From positions 248,001 to 312,000 of the forward strand of contig NZ_CP106735.1 of NCBI RefSeq assembly GCF_025639805.1: a stretch of DNA of 64,000 nt, read 5' to 3'. Below, piece after piece: positions 1 through 12,000 of the stretch. Each line of letters opens with the position of its first letter. Positions within the stretch are counted from its first letter, which is position 1. Source of the stretch: Reichenbachiella carrageenanivorans. GTDB taxonomy: Bacteria; Bacteroidota; Bacteroidia; Cytophagales; Cyclobacteriaceae. The position numbers and the translations under genes were made by a program. The notes beneath the pieces were generated by a model. That model was given only the letters and a program-made list of their open reading frames with translations, was not told the origin of the DNA and made no database searches.

Positions 1-2228
1 TGAATGATAATAAAGTAAACATGCTAGGTCTTGAGAATGCACAAACAGCTACTACACCTAGTGCTGGCATATATCTCTATGGACTCAATGGCACTGTAAA
101 TGCAGAAGTCACAAACAACGACATCCAAAATACTTCTTTTGGCATATTCGTGCACGACTGTGAAAATGACGCAGACCCACTTCTTATAGACGGAGGTACA
201 ATCTCTGAAATAGTAAAAGGTGTAGAAATATCCAACGACGACAGAGCAGGGCACTTTGCACCTAGTACAGTAGTGGTTCAAAATCTAACCATAGAGAACT
301 TTTCTCCTTTAGATACCGATGTAGCATACCCTGATGCACAAGCAGGCATCTATGCTTTCGCTAAAGGGGATGTAACTCCTGTAGTAACAGACGATATCAC
401 CTTGACCATGGATAACCTGGACATATCAGGCACGCAACATGCGGGATCAGATTATGCTGCCATTTATATGGCAGACTTTCAGCAATCAGCTCCATATGAT
501 GGATCAGACGATGACGAAGTTGGTATTACTGCCACACTGAGTAATAGTAATATTCATGACAATGAAAACCGGGCCGTCTATGTACGTGGTCACAATGCTC
601 ACTTGGACATCACGGGAACCACTTTCACCAATAATGGCTTCGACCCTAATGGCGGTGGCTATCACTTGAATGTACGAGCCTATGCCTCATGTACCGTCTC
701 AGAATGCTACTTTACCAACCCTGCCAGCGGCTCTTTTGATGGCATGCACAAGCAGGATGCCAATTGCACACTAGAAGTCACCCATTCTAACTTTGATCAG
801 AATGGCAATGGTCGCATCGCTGCTAGTGGCGGCATCGATTTGTCTGGCAATTATTTCAACACTGTAGATCCATCTGAAATCAACACATGGGTAAATGGCA
901 ATGATTTCACCCCTTTCTTAGCTGACGGCACAGATACTGACCTAAATATCGAAGGTTTTCAACCTAATCTATCTGGTTTTCATCTAACCACGCTGGGAGC
1001 TCAAACTGGAGGCTTAATCAGAAAACAAGAAGTACATGATTTTATTACTGAAGGAGGAACAATCTATGTAGATGGAGGAATATACACAGGAGCTCTTCAG
1101 GTGAGTAAAAATCTATTCCTAGAACTCACAAACTCCCCTTCCATAGCCAATCTCGAAGTAAATGGAACAGGAAAAACACTTACAGTCAATGGAGACCTAA
1201 ACATCACAGGTGCCATTACCATGACAGATGGATTATTGAATGTAGCCACTGGAACTATGTTCCTTAGTAACACTGCCAGCGCCCCTATCGAAACTGCTAC
1301 CAGTTATATCATAGGGCAAGTCTGTATGGATACTAGAACAATCAATACTGGAGCCATCGATTTTTTAGGGCTCAATTTAGCCGCTGGAGAAGATGTAGGC
1401 GATATCAAGATTATCCGACATACAGGACCAGACGCAGTGGTTACCACTCCCAATACCAATAGTTCGATCGCAGCAGTGTGGGACATCACTGTAACCAGCC
1501 AACCAGCCACGACAGGTAGAGATGTCACTTTCACTTGGGCTTCTGCCTTCGACAACTCCAAAGACACCGATGCCCTTTCTGTATTTAGAGACGGCGGATC
1601 TGGCTATGAGGAAGTGGCTGGGCCGTTTAGCGCAAGCGGAAGCAACCCTAGAGTATTATCTGTGAGCAGTATAAAAAGCTTTTCTTCTTATACAATGGCT
1701 GAAGATGCTGCTCCATTACCAGTTACACTCTTGTCTTTCGATGTGTATGAAAACAAAAACGACACTAAACTAAAATGGGTCACAGCCTCCGAAATCAATT
1801 CCAGCCACTTCGAGATAGAACAAAGCAAAAATGGCAAAGACTTTCAAAAGATTGGATATGTAGCTTCTCATCAAAACACTAACCAACAGAAGACATACAC
1901 TTGGGTCGACCAAGCCAATTTTGAAAAAACATACTACCGGTTGAAAATGGTCGATCTAGATGGTTCATATGAATATTCAAAAACAGTTTCTACACTAGGT
2001 GTTTTGGCAAATCAGCTTACGCTATTTCCTAACCCTGTGTCTGATTTACTCACTGTCTCCACCTCTAACGAGGTCAAACAAATTGAGATCCTAGACAGCA
2101 TGGGGCGTTCCATTTTAGAAAATTATAATCAAAAAACAATAGATGTAGGCACTCTCCTACCAGGGTTATATTTGATAAGAGTGAGTATGCCAAGCCAGAT
2201 CATACTAGATCGGATTGTTGTAGAGTAG
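1..2228 (+). CDS. T9SS-secreted beta-helix surface protein (5' end outside window)
   Basis: The reading frame is open from base 3 to the left edge, so the first in-window ATG at 21 is internal and the gene starts upstream. Visible parts are a right-handed parallel beta-helix-like region (roughly residues 1-330 of the visible part, many Asn/Asp-rich turns) and a beta-rich middle. A fibronectin-like module carrying the motif WVTASEIN follows, and then a C-terminal type A T9SS sorting domain (LFPNPVSD, then GLYLIRV). It aligns along its whole visible length with the second half of the 1711-residue protein at 26833-31968. It should be exported by T9SS and anchored on or released from the cell surface. 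The beta-helix suggests carbohydrate binding or adhesion, but I see no catalytic motif. A strong terminator follows. Confidence 0.85.
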   Translation, partial: NDNKVNMLGLENAQTATTPSAGIYLYGLNGTVNAEVTNNDIQNTSFGIFVHDCENDADPLLIDGGTISEIVKGVEISNDDRAGHFAPSTVVVQNLTIENFSPLDTDVAYPDAQAGIYAFAKGDVTPVVTDDITLTMDNLDISGTQHAGSDYAAIYMADFQQSAPYDGSDDDEVGITATLSNSNIHDNENRAVYVRGHNAHLDITGTTFTNNGFDPNGGGYHLNVRAYASCTVSECYFTNPASGSFDGMHKQDANCTLEVTHSNFDQNGNGRIAASGGIDLSGNYFNTVDPSEINTWVNGNDFTPFLADGTDTDLNIEGFQPNLSGFHLTTLGAQTGGLIRKQEVHDFITEGGTIYVDGGIYTGALQVSKNLFLELTNSPSIANLEVNGTGKTLTVNGDLNITGAITMTDGLLNVATGTMFLSNTASAPIETATSYIIGQVCMDTRTINTGAIDFLGLNLAAGEDVGDIKIIRHTGPDAVVTTPNTNSSIAAVWDITVTSQPATTGRDVTFTWASAFDNSKDTDALSVFRDGGSGYEEVAGPFSASGSNPRVLSVSSIKSFSSYTMAEDAAPLPVTLLSFDVYENKNDTKLKWVTASEINSSHFEIEQSKNGKDFQKIGYVASHQNTNQQKTYTWVDQANFEKTYYRLKMVDLDGSYEYSKTVSTLGVLANQLTLFPNPVSDLLTVSTSNEVKQIEILDSMGRSILENYNQKTIDVGTLLPGLYLIRVSMPSQIILDRIVVE

Positions 2229-2251
2229 TTTCCTTTTCTAACAAAACAACA

Positions 2252-2302
2252 AACCCAAGCAATAAGTGGTTAAGTCACCACTTATTGCTTGGGTTATTTT
2301 TT
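2252..2302 (+). terminator. Strong intrinsic terminator
   Basis: A perfect 19-bp stem (2252-2270 pairing with 2277-2295) with a 6-nt loop is followed by a T run at 2297-2302. It sits 24 bp after the T9SS gene stop. Read on the other strand it can also act on transcripts coming from the minus-strand OmpA gene. Confidence 0.9.
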
Positions 2303-2447
2303 GAATAGTTAAGCGCTTAATCCAAGGAGCTGAAACAAGGAAGCATATACTTCCTTGTCAGTCTCCTATCCCCTCTTCCAACACGTAAATCGTATGATCT
2401 ACAGACGATTTACTTTTTCTAAATAAATCACTCTTCACTAAAACAAA

Positions 2448-4895
2448 CTACTTTTTGGCAGACTGGACATCTTTGAAACCTGCTTTATCTTTAGCAATCA
2501 AAGATTCTCTCAACTCTTTATCAGTCATAGCCAACTCTTCTCTCTCCGCTATCGATAGATTGACCGATCGATAATCAGGAGATATCCAAAGAATGTATAA
2601 TTCTTCTTCGGTCATTTTTTCTGGCAAAAAGCCTGTGACTTTAAATTCTGCACGCCTATTTTTTTGATGTTGTTCTTTAGAGCATTTCACGCCATTGCTA
2701 CAGCCATTAAGTAGCCTCGACTCTCCATAGCCCCTACCCACCAATCGCTCCGCAGAAATACCATGAGCGGTCACATAGTCGGCAGATGATTTCGCTCTCT
2801 TGTCGGACAAATCTAAATTGTACCTATCTCCACCACGACTGTCAGTATGTGTACTCAACTCTACAATAATCGATGGGTTATCATTTAACTTCTGAGTAAA
2901 CTTATCCAGCTCTAGCGCAGCATCTTCTCTAATATTCCATTTGGCTACGTCGAAATGTATATCATTTAACTCTATCGGTTTTCCTATCACTATTTCAGTC
3001 AGAGAACCATTATTAATGATTTCTCCAGATCGCTCAGAACCAGTAGTCAAGTCATTGGCAAAGGAGAGATATCTATATTTTTTCATAAGAAATGAATAAG
3101 TCGTATTGGGCTCTGCCAAAAAAGAATAGGCTCCATTGGCCTCTGTAGTCATCCCGAATACAGCTCCTGTATTTTCGTTTTTCACAATGACTTTCACCGC
3201 TCCCAATTCTTGATTGTTTTGCTCTCGATAGGTCACCCCTTTGATAACCAACAACTCCTTAGTAATTCTAAGCTCTATCACATCTCCTTCTGGTAAATCT
3301 GCTGGCGTAAAGGCCAAGAAGTCTCTTGAATATTTATCCTTGGTGCTCGAAACAGTATATGCACTGTTCCACTCATAAGGGAAGCTAAAAGTACCATCGG
3401 CACTTGTAACCAGTCTACCTAGCGTATCCCCCGCATCCGTAATGGCCAATACTTCAGCCCCTTCTAGCGGCAAACCCGTAATAAGATCGACCACTCGCCC
3501 AGGTTGAGCTTTTTTTCTGGTGTAATGAAACCCATATATATCATCCAGCCCTTTACCTCCTGGACGATTAGAGGAGAAATAACCCATTAGATCTGATCCG
3601 TCAGGTTTGATAGTCAGTCCAAAATCATCGCTTGCGGTATTCATCGGGTAGCCCATATTTTTGGGTTTAGCATTGAATTGATTCAAATCGACGTAAAAAA
3701 TATCCAAACCACCCAATCCCATATGACCGTTGGATGCAAAATAAAAAATGCCTTCTTCATCTATAAAAGGAAACATCTCATCTCCTTCAGTATTGATACT
3801 GGCACCCATATTGACAGGCGCCTCCCATATGCTATCGGTTTGAGTAGATACGTACAGGTCTATACCTCCAAAACCGCCTTCACGATCTGAAGCAAAATAG
3901 AGTTTTTTCCCATCTGCGCTCACCGTTGGGTGCCCTGAGGACACGTTGGTATCATTAAACGACAGAGGAACGGGGGTAGCCCATTTTTCGTTTTTCAAGA
4001 GTTCTGAATAGAAAAGCTTAAGCTTTACGGCTCCTGTTTTGCTGGCTGACACCTTCGATCCTTGTACATGTATTTTGCTATTACTCACCCGGAGTTCGCC
4101 TTTTTCGTAGCTGTTTCTTGTAAAGATCACTTTAGTCCCCTGATCATAGAAAGCCACGGGGCCTTCGTGATAACTTGTTTTCAGACGCTTATCAAATTCT
4201 GTCACTTCGTTATTTGCATCTACTTCGAATAGATTGAGAAAATAGGACTGATCCCATTTATATTTAGGTTTTAAAAACTGGGTGACTTGTGCCGTTGCTC
4301 TTGACGACACAATCATCACCCCCCCCTTATAAAAAGTAGGACTAAAGTCATATCCCGCCGTATTGAAAGGGGCATTCCATATTTCGAAAAGCACCGAATC
4401 CCTACGAAAACTCAACTGTTTTTGGAGTCCCTCCAAACGTGCTTTTACTCTGTTGTCTTCTGGGTTGTTAGTTTCGAATTTTTCAAACCATACTTTGGCT
4501 TCTTCATATCTCGCCTGATGGATGAGCGTTTCGGCATATTGGATATAGTGCCTGTCATCATCGACCAATCCTTCCTCTGCAATCACGTCTCTATACCAAT
4601 GCGCTGCACTGTCCAATTCATGTGTTTGAAAAAAACCATCAGCAATGGCTAATTTGAGTGTGTCATCAGTTGGTTTTTTGTTTAAAGCCTTTTTGTATAC
4701 TTCAAGGCCTTTGGCGTAAGCAAAATTGCTATAATAATCCGCTGCACGTCTCTTGATTCGTTCGTAAGATTTTTGCTTCAGTGCCCCTATATCTTTCTTT
4801 TGACTGGCATGCAATGCCTCTGCAGTTGTCACAAAAAGCACAATTGAAAGAATGAGATAAACGAGTACGACGAGTATTTTTTTGATGTTGCTCAT
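2448..4895 (-). CDS. TPR / PD40 propeller / OmpA-family outer-membrane protein (PorE-like layout)
   Basis: The 815-residue protein has an N-terminal hydrophobic signal (about residues 6-28) and TPR-like helical repeats (about 35-160). A WD40-like (PD40) propeller follows at about 170-450, with repeats such as KLYFASDREGGFGG and FYFASNGHMGLGG. Two carboxypeptidase-regulatory-like beta sandwiches come next (about 460-640), then an OmpA C-terminal peptidoglycan-binding domain (about 685-795; THTDSRG, then NRRAEF). The same domain order occurs in PorE of the T9SS and in the OmpA proteins encoded beside SprB-like adhesins. It starts 12 bp after the PorP/SprF gene, so the two are very likely co-transcribed. 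The probable role is to tie the adhesin secretion/anchoring complex to peptidoglycan. Confidence 0.85.
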   Translation of the reverse strand: MSNIKKILVVLVYLILSIVLFVTTAEALHASQKKDIGALKQKSYERIKRRAADYYSNFAYAKGLEVYKKALNKKPTDDTLKLAIADGFFQTHELDSAAHWYRDVIAEEGLVDDDRHYIQYAETLIHQARYEEAKVWFEKFETNNPEDNRVKARLEGLQKQLSFRRDSVLFEIWNAPFNTAGYDFSPTFYKGGVMIVSSRATAQVTQFLKPKYKWDQSYFLNLFEVDANNEVTEFDKRLKTSYHEGPVAFYDQGTKVIFTRNSYEKGELRVSNSKIHVQGSKVSASKTGAVKLKLFYSELLKNEKWATPVPLSFNDTNVSSGHPTVSADGKKLYFASDREGGFGGIDLYVSTQTDSIWEAPVNMGASINTEGDEMFPFIDEEGIFYFASNGHMGLGGLDIFYVDLNQFNAKPKNMGYPMNTASDDFGLTIKPDGSDLMGYFSSNRPGGKGLDDIYGFHYTRKKAQPGRVVDLITGLPLEGAEVLAITDAGDTLGRLVTSADGTFSFPYEWNSAYTVSSTKDKYSRDFLAFTPADLPEGDVIELRITKELLVIKGVTYREQNNQELGAVKVIVKNENTGAVFGMTTEANGAYSFLAEPNTTYSFLMKKYRYLSFANDLTTGSERSGEIINNGSLTEIVIGKPIELNDIHFDVAKWNIREDAALELDKFTQKLNDNPSIIVELSTHTDSRGGDRYNLDLSDKRAKSSADYVTAHGISAERLVGRGYGESRLLNGCSNGVKCSKEQHQKNRRAEFKVTGFLPEKMTEEELYILWISPDYRSVNLSIAEREELAMTDKELRESLIAKDKAGFKDVQSAKK

Positions 4896-4907
4896 GACGG
4901 ATAGGGT

Positions 4908-5834
4908 TTAAAAGTATCTTGGGGTTACGATTTTGTCGCTTTTCACATTAAATACATAATTGATCATGATCTCATGCGAACCGCTATTGACTCTACTCAG
5001 ATCAGTAGTGGTTAGGAAATCATAAGAGTATCCCAACTGAAACTGTGGTGTCACTTGTATCTGAAATAATGCGTCGAAGCTATCCATCGAACGATAAGAT
5101 AGACCAAGCCAAATCAGTTCTTTGATTAGAAAATTGGCATTGATATCTATTTCGAATGGTGCTCCTTGCACCCACTTAAATAATAGATTTGGTTTCAATT
5201 TCAGATTACGACTGAGGTCGAAAACATATCCAGCACTCATAAAATAGTGTCTGACTAGCTTGGCATCTGGATCCAGCGAACCTTCTCCTATTGAATTAAG
5301 TGAATTACTCACTAACTGGGGAATAGAAAAACCGAGATAAAATCGATCAGAATGCCACATCACACCTGCACCTGCATTAGGAGAAATATCGTTGATGTTT
5401 TGGTTTGCAAGATTTGGGTCATTATTTGTGTTTTCTGAATAGTCTACTTGATATTGATTGAAACTCAACTGTAGTCCAAATGACAATTTGCTCCTATTAG
5501 AAAAATTGATTCGATAGGCTGAACTAAAATAAGCACCAAACTGATCTGTTAGTCCAATTTCATCTCGAATAAGCACGGCACCCAAAGCAATCGATCGATA
5601 CTTAATCGGGCTATGAATCGAAAAAGTCTGTGTCTTAGGTGCTCCTTCGAATCCTACCCACTGATTGCGTGCTAAAAAACTAGTACTAATCCCATCATGG
5701 ATGCCAGCATAAGCAGGATTGATCGCCAGCTGGTTAAACATATACTGTGTAAACATGACCTGCTGCTGGGCTCTTAGTCCGAAATGAACTGACAAAAGGC
5801 TTATGGTGATTAATATGATTTTTATGTTTTTCAT
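4908..5834 (-). CDS. PorP/SprF-family type IX secretion membrane protein
   Basis: The 308-residue protein has a signal peptide ending near LRAQQ. The family hallmark FTQYMFNQLAINPAYAG follows directly, and the rest is a series of amphipathic strands typical of an outer-membrane barrel. In gliding Bacteroidota, SprF is needed for secretion of SprB, and PorP/SprF paralogues are usually paired with an adhesin carrying a type B T9SS signal. Here the partner is the giant adhesin immediately upstream. A separate terminator lies between the two genes, so this gene probably has its own promoter. It also has its own copy of the conserved 46-bp element (5907-5952). Confidence 0.9.
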   Translation of the reverse strand: MKNIKIILITISLLSVHFGLRAQQQVMFTQYMFNQLAINPAYAGIHDGISTSFLARNQWVGFEGAPKTQTFSIHSPIKYRSIALGAVLIRDEIGLTDQFGAYFSSAYRINFSNRSKLSFGLQLSFNQYQVDYSENTNNDPNLANQNINDISPNAGAGVMWHSDRFYLGFSIPQLVSNSLNSIGEGSLDPDAKLVRHYFMSAGYVFDLSRNLKLKPNLLFKWVQGAPFEIDINANFLIKELIWLGLSYRSMDSFDALFQIQVTPQFQLGYSYDFLTTTDLSRVNSGSHEIMINYVFNVKSDKIVTPRYF

Positions 5835-5906
5835 CTTCAGGTAGTTTTCTTCAAGTTTTGATTCCTTTAGAGGAATTTTTCAATATCCAATATTATGGCT
5901 TTCAGA

Positions 5907-5952
5907 CCCCTCATATGGGTGGACTCGTTGAAGCTTCAAATTTTCTCGGTGA
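5907..5952 (-). promoter_or_regulatory. Putative LytTR-type operator upstream of the PorP/SprF gene
   Basis: On the minus strand the element reads TCACCGAG (5945-5952), 13 nt, TCAACGAG (5924-5931), then a conserved extension with core CCCATATGAGGG (5907-5923). The half-sites repeat directly with a 21-bp period. A second copy lies at 15584-15629 upstream of the adhesin gene. Outside the 13-nt spacer the two copies agree at 30 of 33 positions; inside the spacer they agree at only 5 of 13. LytTR regulators bind pairs of short direct repeats about two helical turns apart. Binding itself is inference. Confidence 0.6.
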
Positions 5953-5987
5953 ACTGCCTTTATTTATCCTAATTAACAATTGGGTAT

Positions 5988-6037
5988 AAAAAAACCTGCT
6001 ACCCGTCTCGTTTTACAAGATTTAGGCAGCAGGGTTT
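5988..6037 (-). terminator. Terminator after the SprB-like gene
   Basis: Read on the minus strand, an imperfect stem (AAACCCTGCTGCC against GGGTAGCAGGTTT) ends in a run of T. It starts about 22 bp after the adhesin stop codon and separates that transcript from the PorP/SprF gene. Confidence 0.7.
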
Positions 6038-6058
6038 GAAAATAATTTTACGTACTTA

Positions 6059-9000
6059 TTATTGTACTCTTACAAATCCTTTGAGCAGCTCTTGTCCACT
6101 CCCTAGGTCTACGATATAGAAATAAGTACCTACAGGCAAACTTCCGTTGGAACCTAGTATGCCAGAGCCATCAGCAGTACCAAAGAAGGCATTGCCATTG
6201 TTGTCATACCCTTTAGTTTCCCACACTTTATTCCCCCATCGGTTAAATATTTGAACTGTATTGCTTGGAAAGTCTTCGATATTATCGATCTGCAAACTAT
6301 TGTACGGCGCAGGACTAGAAGACGAAATCACATTATTGAGTACTTTGGCTGGCAGTTCACATTGATCTGCATCTAGGTAATTAGGAATACCATCCTGATC
6401 ACAATCATCGTTAGTCAAATCCCCATCACCATTTGTATCTTCAGCGAGCGAACTTAGATTATCTCCATCATCATCACTATCCAAAAAGTTCGGGATACCA
6501 TCACCATCGATATCATCGTTGGTAGGGTCTCCATCTTGATCCAGGTCTTCGTCGATCGTGAACAAGCCATCCCCATCATCATCTTCATCTTTATAATCTG
6601 GCGTACCGTCTCCATCAGTATCGTCATTATCTAAATTTCCATCGTCATTTGCATCTTCGTCAATATCCACAACCCCATCTCCATCTGTATCTAAGGTATC
6701 AAAAGGGTTGATAGGCTGTGCCGCACATGCTGGAGTAGCTGGAGGATAGCTCACAGTCAAAGTATTTTCAGGATTCACTGAAATCCGAACGTTCATCCCG
6801 TTCCTAAGACCATCTTCGACCTGAACCCAAGTGCCATCTACAAAATCCCACCCTGGCCAATTGACCCCATTTCCATTAGAATCTACCTCAGCTCCTGGCC
6901 ACAATAGCCTACCAGACATTGGCTGGTTAGTAAGTGTTTGTACGACGTTACCACTCGCATTCACCCATTCCACCAGAGCTGTCAATCCAGCTGGATCAAA
7001 TCCAAGTGCAGTTACTTCATAGTCTACATATGGCACATCATTGATACATTGTTCTTCCATCGTTATGTCTAGAGACCTGTCTTCCAATACAGTAACTTTC
7101 GCAGAACCTACAGCTGTACCACCTCTTCCGTCAGAAATTTCATAGGCAACTACAATTTCCCCAATATAATCGACTGGAGGAGTCACTGTAATCGTTCCGT
7201 TTGAATTAATAATTACAGCACCTATATCTGAACTAGCACTAGTCACGATAAGAGGATCTATATCAGGATCAAAATCATTAGCAAGTATATCAATCGTTAT
7301 TGCTTGATCTTCATTCGTAGACACCACATCCTCAACCGTCACCGGATTATTATTGGTATTAATTACTATTTCATCTGTTGAACCGTCTGTAGTTGTGTTG
7401 CCTGCTGCATCGGTGACCGTAGCCACTACCTGATAGATACTGCCATCGTCGAAGGTACCCAGGGTGCCCATCGCGGGTGTATCATTCGCAGTATCTACAC
7501 TCCAGTTCCCTGAAGCATCTGGAGTTACATTGTAGGTAGCTCCGTTTACTTCTACTGTCATCGTTTCGCCAGCTGGCAAAGCGGAGCCTGTACCTGTGGT
7601 ACCTGTGATTACAGGAGCAGTGTCATTTGAAGTCAATGTATTTACCGTTGGTGCCGTTGGCGCAGTTCGGTCAATAATCACTTCATCTGTTGAACCGTCT
7701 GTAGTCGTGTTGCCTGCTGCATCGGTGACCGTAGCCACTACCTGATAGGTGCTGCCATCGTCGAAGGTACCCAGGATGCCACTCGCTGGCGTGTCATTAG
7801 CTGTATCCACACTCCAGTTGCCTGAAGCATCTGGGACTACATTGTAAACTGCTCCGTTTACTTCTACGGTCATTGTTTCGCCAGCTGGCAAAGCTGTACC
7901 TGTACCTGTAGTACCAGTGATCACAGGATCGGTGTCGTTTGATGTTAATGTATTTACCGTTGGAGCCGTTGGGGCGGTTCGGTCAATAACCACTTCATCT
8001 GTTGAACCATCTGTAGTTGTGTTGCCTGCTGCATCGGTGACCGTGGCCACTACCTGATAGGTGCTGCCATCGTCGAAGGTACCCAGGGTGCCCATCGCGG
8101 GTGTATCATTCGCAGTATCTACACTCCAGTTCCCTGAAGCATCTGGAGTTACATTGTAGGTAGCTCCGTTTACTTCTACTGTCATCGTTTCGCCGGCTGG
8201 CAAAGCGGAGCCTGTGCCTGTAGTACCTGTGATTACAGGAGCAGTGTCATTTGAAGTCAATGTATTTCCCGTTGGTGCCGTTGGCGCAGTTCGGTCAATA
8301 ATCACTTCATCTGTTGAACCATCTGTAGTCGTGTTGCCTGCTGCATCGGTGACCGTGGCCACTACCTGATAGGTGCTGCCATCGTCGAAGGTACCCAGGG
8401 TGCCCATCGCGGGTGTATCATTCGCAGTATCTACACTCCAGTTCCCTGAAGCATCTGGAGTTACATTGTAGGTAGCTCCGTTTACTTCTACTGTCATCGT
8501 TTCGCCAGCTGGCAAAGCGGAGCCTGTACCTGTGGTACCTGTGATTACAGGAGCAGTGTCATTTGAAGTCAATGTATTTACCGTTGGTGCCGTTGGCGCA
8601 GTTCGGTCAATAATCACTTCATCTGTTGAACCATCTGTAGTTGTGTTGCCTGCTGCATCGGTTACCGTGGCCACTACCTGATAGGTGCTGCCATCGTCGA
8701 AGGTACCCAGGATGCCACTCGCTGGCGTGTCATTAGCTGTATCCACACTCCAGTTGCCTGAAGCATCTGGGACTACATTGTAAACTGCTCCGTTTACTTC
8801 TACGGTCATTGTTTCGCCAGCTGGCAAAGCTGTACCTGTACCTGTAGTACCAGTGATCACAGGATCGGTATCGTTTGATGTCAATGTATTTACCGTTGGG
8901 GCAGTTGGGGCAGTTCTGTCTATGACTACTTCATCTGTTGAACCATCTGTAGTCGTGTTGCCTGCCGCATCGGTTACCGTGGCCACTACCTGATAGGTGC

Positions 9001-12000
9001 TGCCATCGTCGAAGGTACCCAGGGTGCCCATCGTGGGTGTATCATTCGCAGTATCTACACTCCAGTTCCCTGAAGCATCTGGAGTTACATTGTAGGTAGC
9101 TCCGTTTACTTCTACTGTCATCGTTTCGCCAGCTGGCAAAGCGGAGCCTGTACCTGTGGTACCTGTGATTACAGGAGCAGTGTCATTTGAAGTCAATGTA
9201 TTTACCGTTGGTGCCGTTGGCGCAGTTCGGTCGATAATCACTTCATCTGTTGAACCGTCTGTAGTTGTGTTGCCTGCTGCATCGGTGACCGTAGCCACTA
9301 CCTGATAGGTGCTGCCATCGTCGAAGGTACCCAGGGTGCCCATCGCGGGTGTATCATTCGCAGTATCTACACTCCAGTTCCCTGAAGCATCTGGAGTTAC
9401 ATTGTAGGTAGCTCCGTTTACTTCTACTGTCATCGTTTCGCCAGCTGGCAAAGCGGAGCCTGTACCTGTAGTACCTGTGATTACAGGAGCAGTGTCATTT
9501 GAAGTCAATGTATTTACCGTTGGTGCCGTTGGCGCAGTTCGGTCGATAATCACTTCATCTGTTGAACCGTCTGTAGTTGTGTTGCCTGCTGCATCGGTGA
9601 CCGTAGCCACTACCTGATAGGTGCTGCCATCGTCGAAGGTACCCAGGGTGCCCATCGCGGGTGTATCATTCGCAGTATCTACACTCCAGTTCCCTGAAGC
9701 ATCTGGAGTTACATTGTAGGTAGCTCCGTTTACTTCTACTGTCATCGTTTCGCCAGCTGGCAAAGCGGAGCCTGTACCTGTGGTACCTGTGATTACAGGA
9801 GCAGTGTCATTTGAAGTCAATGTATTTACCGTTGGTGCCGTTGGCGCAGTTCGGTCAATAACCACTTCATCTGTTGAACCATCTGTAGTCGTGTTGCCTG
9901 CTGCATCGGTGACCGTAGCCACTACCTGATAGGTGCTGCCATCGTCGAAGGTACCCAGGGTGCCCATCGCGGGTGTATCATTCGCAGTATCTACACTCCA
10001 GTTCCCTGAAGCATCTGGAGTTACATTGTAGGTAGCTCCGTTTACTTCTACTGTCATCGTTTCGCCAGCTGGCAAAGCGGAGCCTGTACCTGTGGTACCT
10101 GTGATTACAGGAGCAGTGTCATTTGAAGTCAATGTATTTACCGTTGGTGCCGTTGGCGCAGTTCGGTCAATAACCACTTCATCTGTTGAACCATCTGTAG
10201 TCGTGTTGCCTGCTGCATCGGTGACCGTAGCCACTACCTGATAGGTGCTGCCATCGTCGAAGGTACCCAGGGTGCCCATCGCGGGTGTATCATTCGCAGT
10301 ATCTACACTCCAGTTCCCTGAAGCATCTGGAGTTACATTGTAGCTAGCTCCGTTTACTTCTACTGTCATCGTTTCGCCGGCTGGCAAAGCGGAGCCTGTA
10401 CCTGTGGTACCTGTGATTACAGGAGCTACTGCTGCTGTTGTTTGACTAACTATAGTTGGAGCCGTTGGGGCGGTTCGGTCGATAGTTACTTCATTAGTAG
10501 AAGCATCTGACGCTGCATTACCTGCTACATCAGTGACTGTAGACACTACTTCATAGCTATTACCATCGTCGAAAGTACCAAGCGTACCAGTGATAACAGG
10601 AGCAGTATCCGTATTTATAGACCAATTTCCTGAAGCATCTGGAGTTACATTATAAGTTGCCCCATTTACGGTCACGGTCATATTTTCATCTCCAGGCAGA
10701 CCTGCACCTGTACCTGTGGTGCCTGTAATAATTGGCTTAACTGCATTTGTCGTTTGGCTCACCACTGTAGGTGCTGCAGGACTTACTGTATCTATGGTTA
10801 TCTCATTGGAGCTCACATCTATGCCTTCGTTGCCTGCGGCATCTTCTACAATAGCTACAACTTCGTAACTGTTACCATTCGAAAAGATTCCTAGAGATCC
10901 ACTTGCAGGGCTATCGCTATCTGTGTCTACACTCCATTTTCCATTTGCACCTGGAACTACATTGTATGTCGCACCATTTATTGTCACAGTCATTGTTTCA
11001 TCAGCATCTAATGCAGCACCTGTACCTGTAGTACCAGTGATTATTGGTTTTAGATTGTTGGTGATTTGACTCAGTACAGTTGGCGCCGTTGGGTTCAAGG
11101 GGACTACCGCTTGTATAGCTGCTGTATTGTTATTGTTTGCTACATCATTCGCTACTATAGCAGGCACGTCGATTGTTACATCGTCAGACATATCTGGTGT
11201 AATGTCCACCGTATAAGTACTTCCATCAATTACTTTAAAATTGGATGCAAATCCATTTCCTACGATCACATCTGAAAGCACAAAATTGGAGACATCCTCA
11301 CTAAAACTAAGTGTTACTGTAAAAGCTGAAGCACTCACAATAACCGTAGGTTCGTCTTGAATATCTACAGTCGGTGGTGTCGTATCTATATTGAGTTCAT
11401 CTGCCGTCATGTCTGAAACTTCACACCCTGACACACCAGCTGTGACCAAAACTTCGTTTGCACCATTTGTATTGGGAGTAAAAACTCCATTATCAGGAGT
11501 TACTGCCTCGGTATCGATACTCCAATTGCCACTTCCATCAGCAGACAAGTTGTAAGTAGCAGTTGCCACTTCTACAACCAACGCTACTCCAGCATCTGCA
11601 CTTCCTGAAATGACAGGAGTTTCATCGTTGGTCACTAGGTGCTGAATAGTAGGCACAGATGGAAATCCTATCACGGAAACAGTAAAAGCCTCCGCTGAGC
11701 CTGCACAAGATGTAGCAGAATTTTCTACCGTAATGGTAGCCTGATAAGTATCTGGATCAGCTCCAGCGGGAATATCAATAACGATAGGGCTACTCGAAAG
11801 TGTTGCTCCCACCACATCTACAAAACCAAAAGCTTCGGCAGTACCATCAAAATCGATGCTATATGTATCGGGAGAATTGGTAGTCGCACTGAACTCCAGA
11901 TCACCAGATGTAGTTCCTTCACAAACCACTGGGTTTTGCCCCAAGGTCATCGTAGGATTTGCGGGATCGCTTAATAAGATTGATGTCAATTGATTTGACG

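Noticed and set aside
7355..11098. Possible CRISPR or satellite array
   Set aside because: The 312-bp units are in-frame protein repeats of the adhesin gene without spacers.
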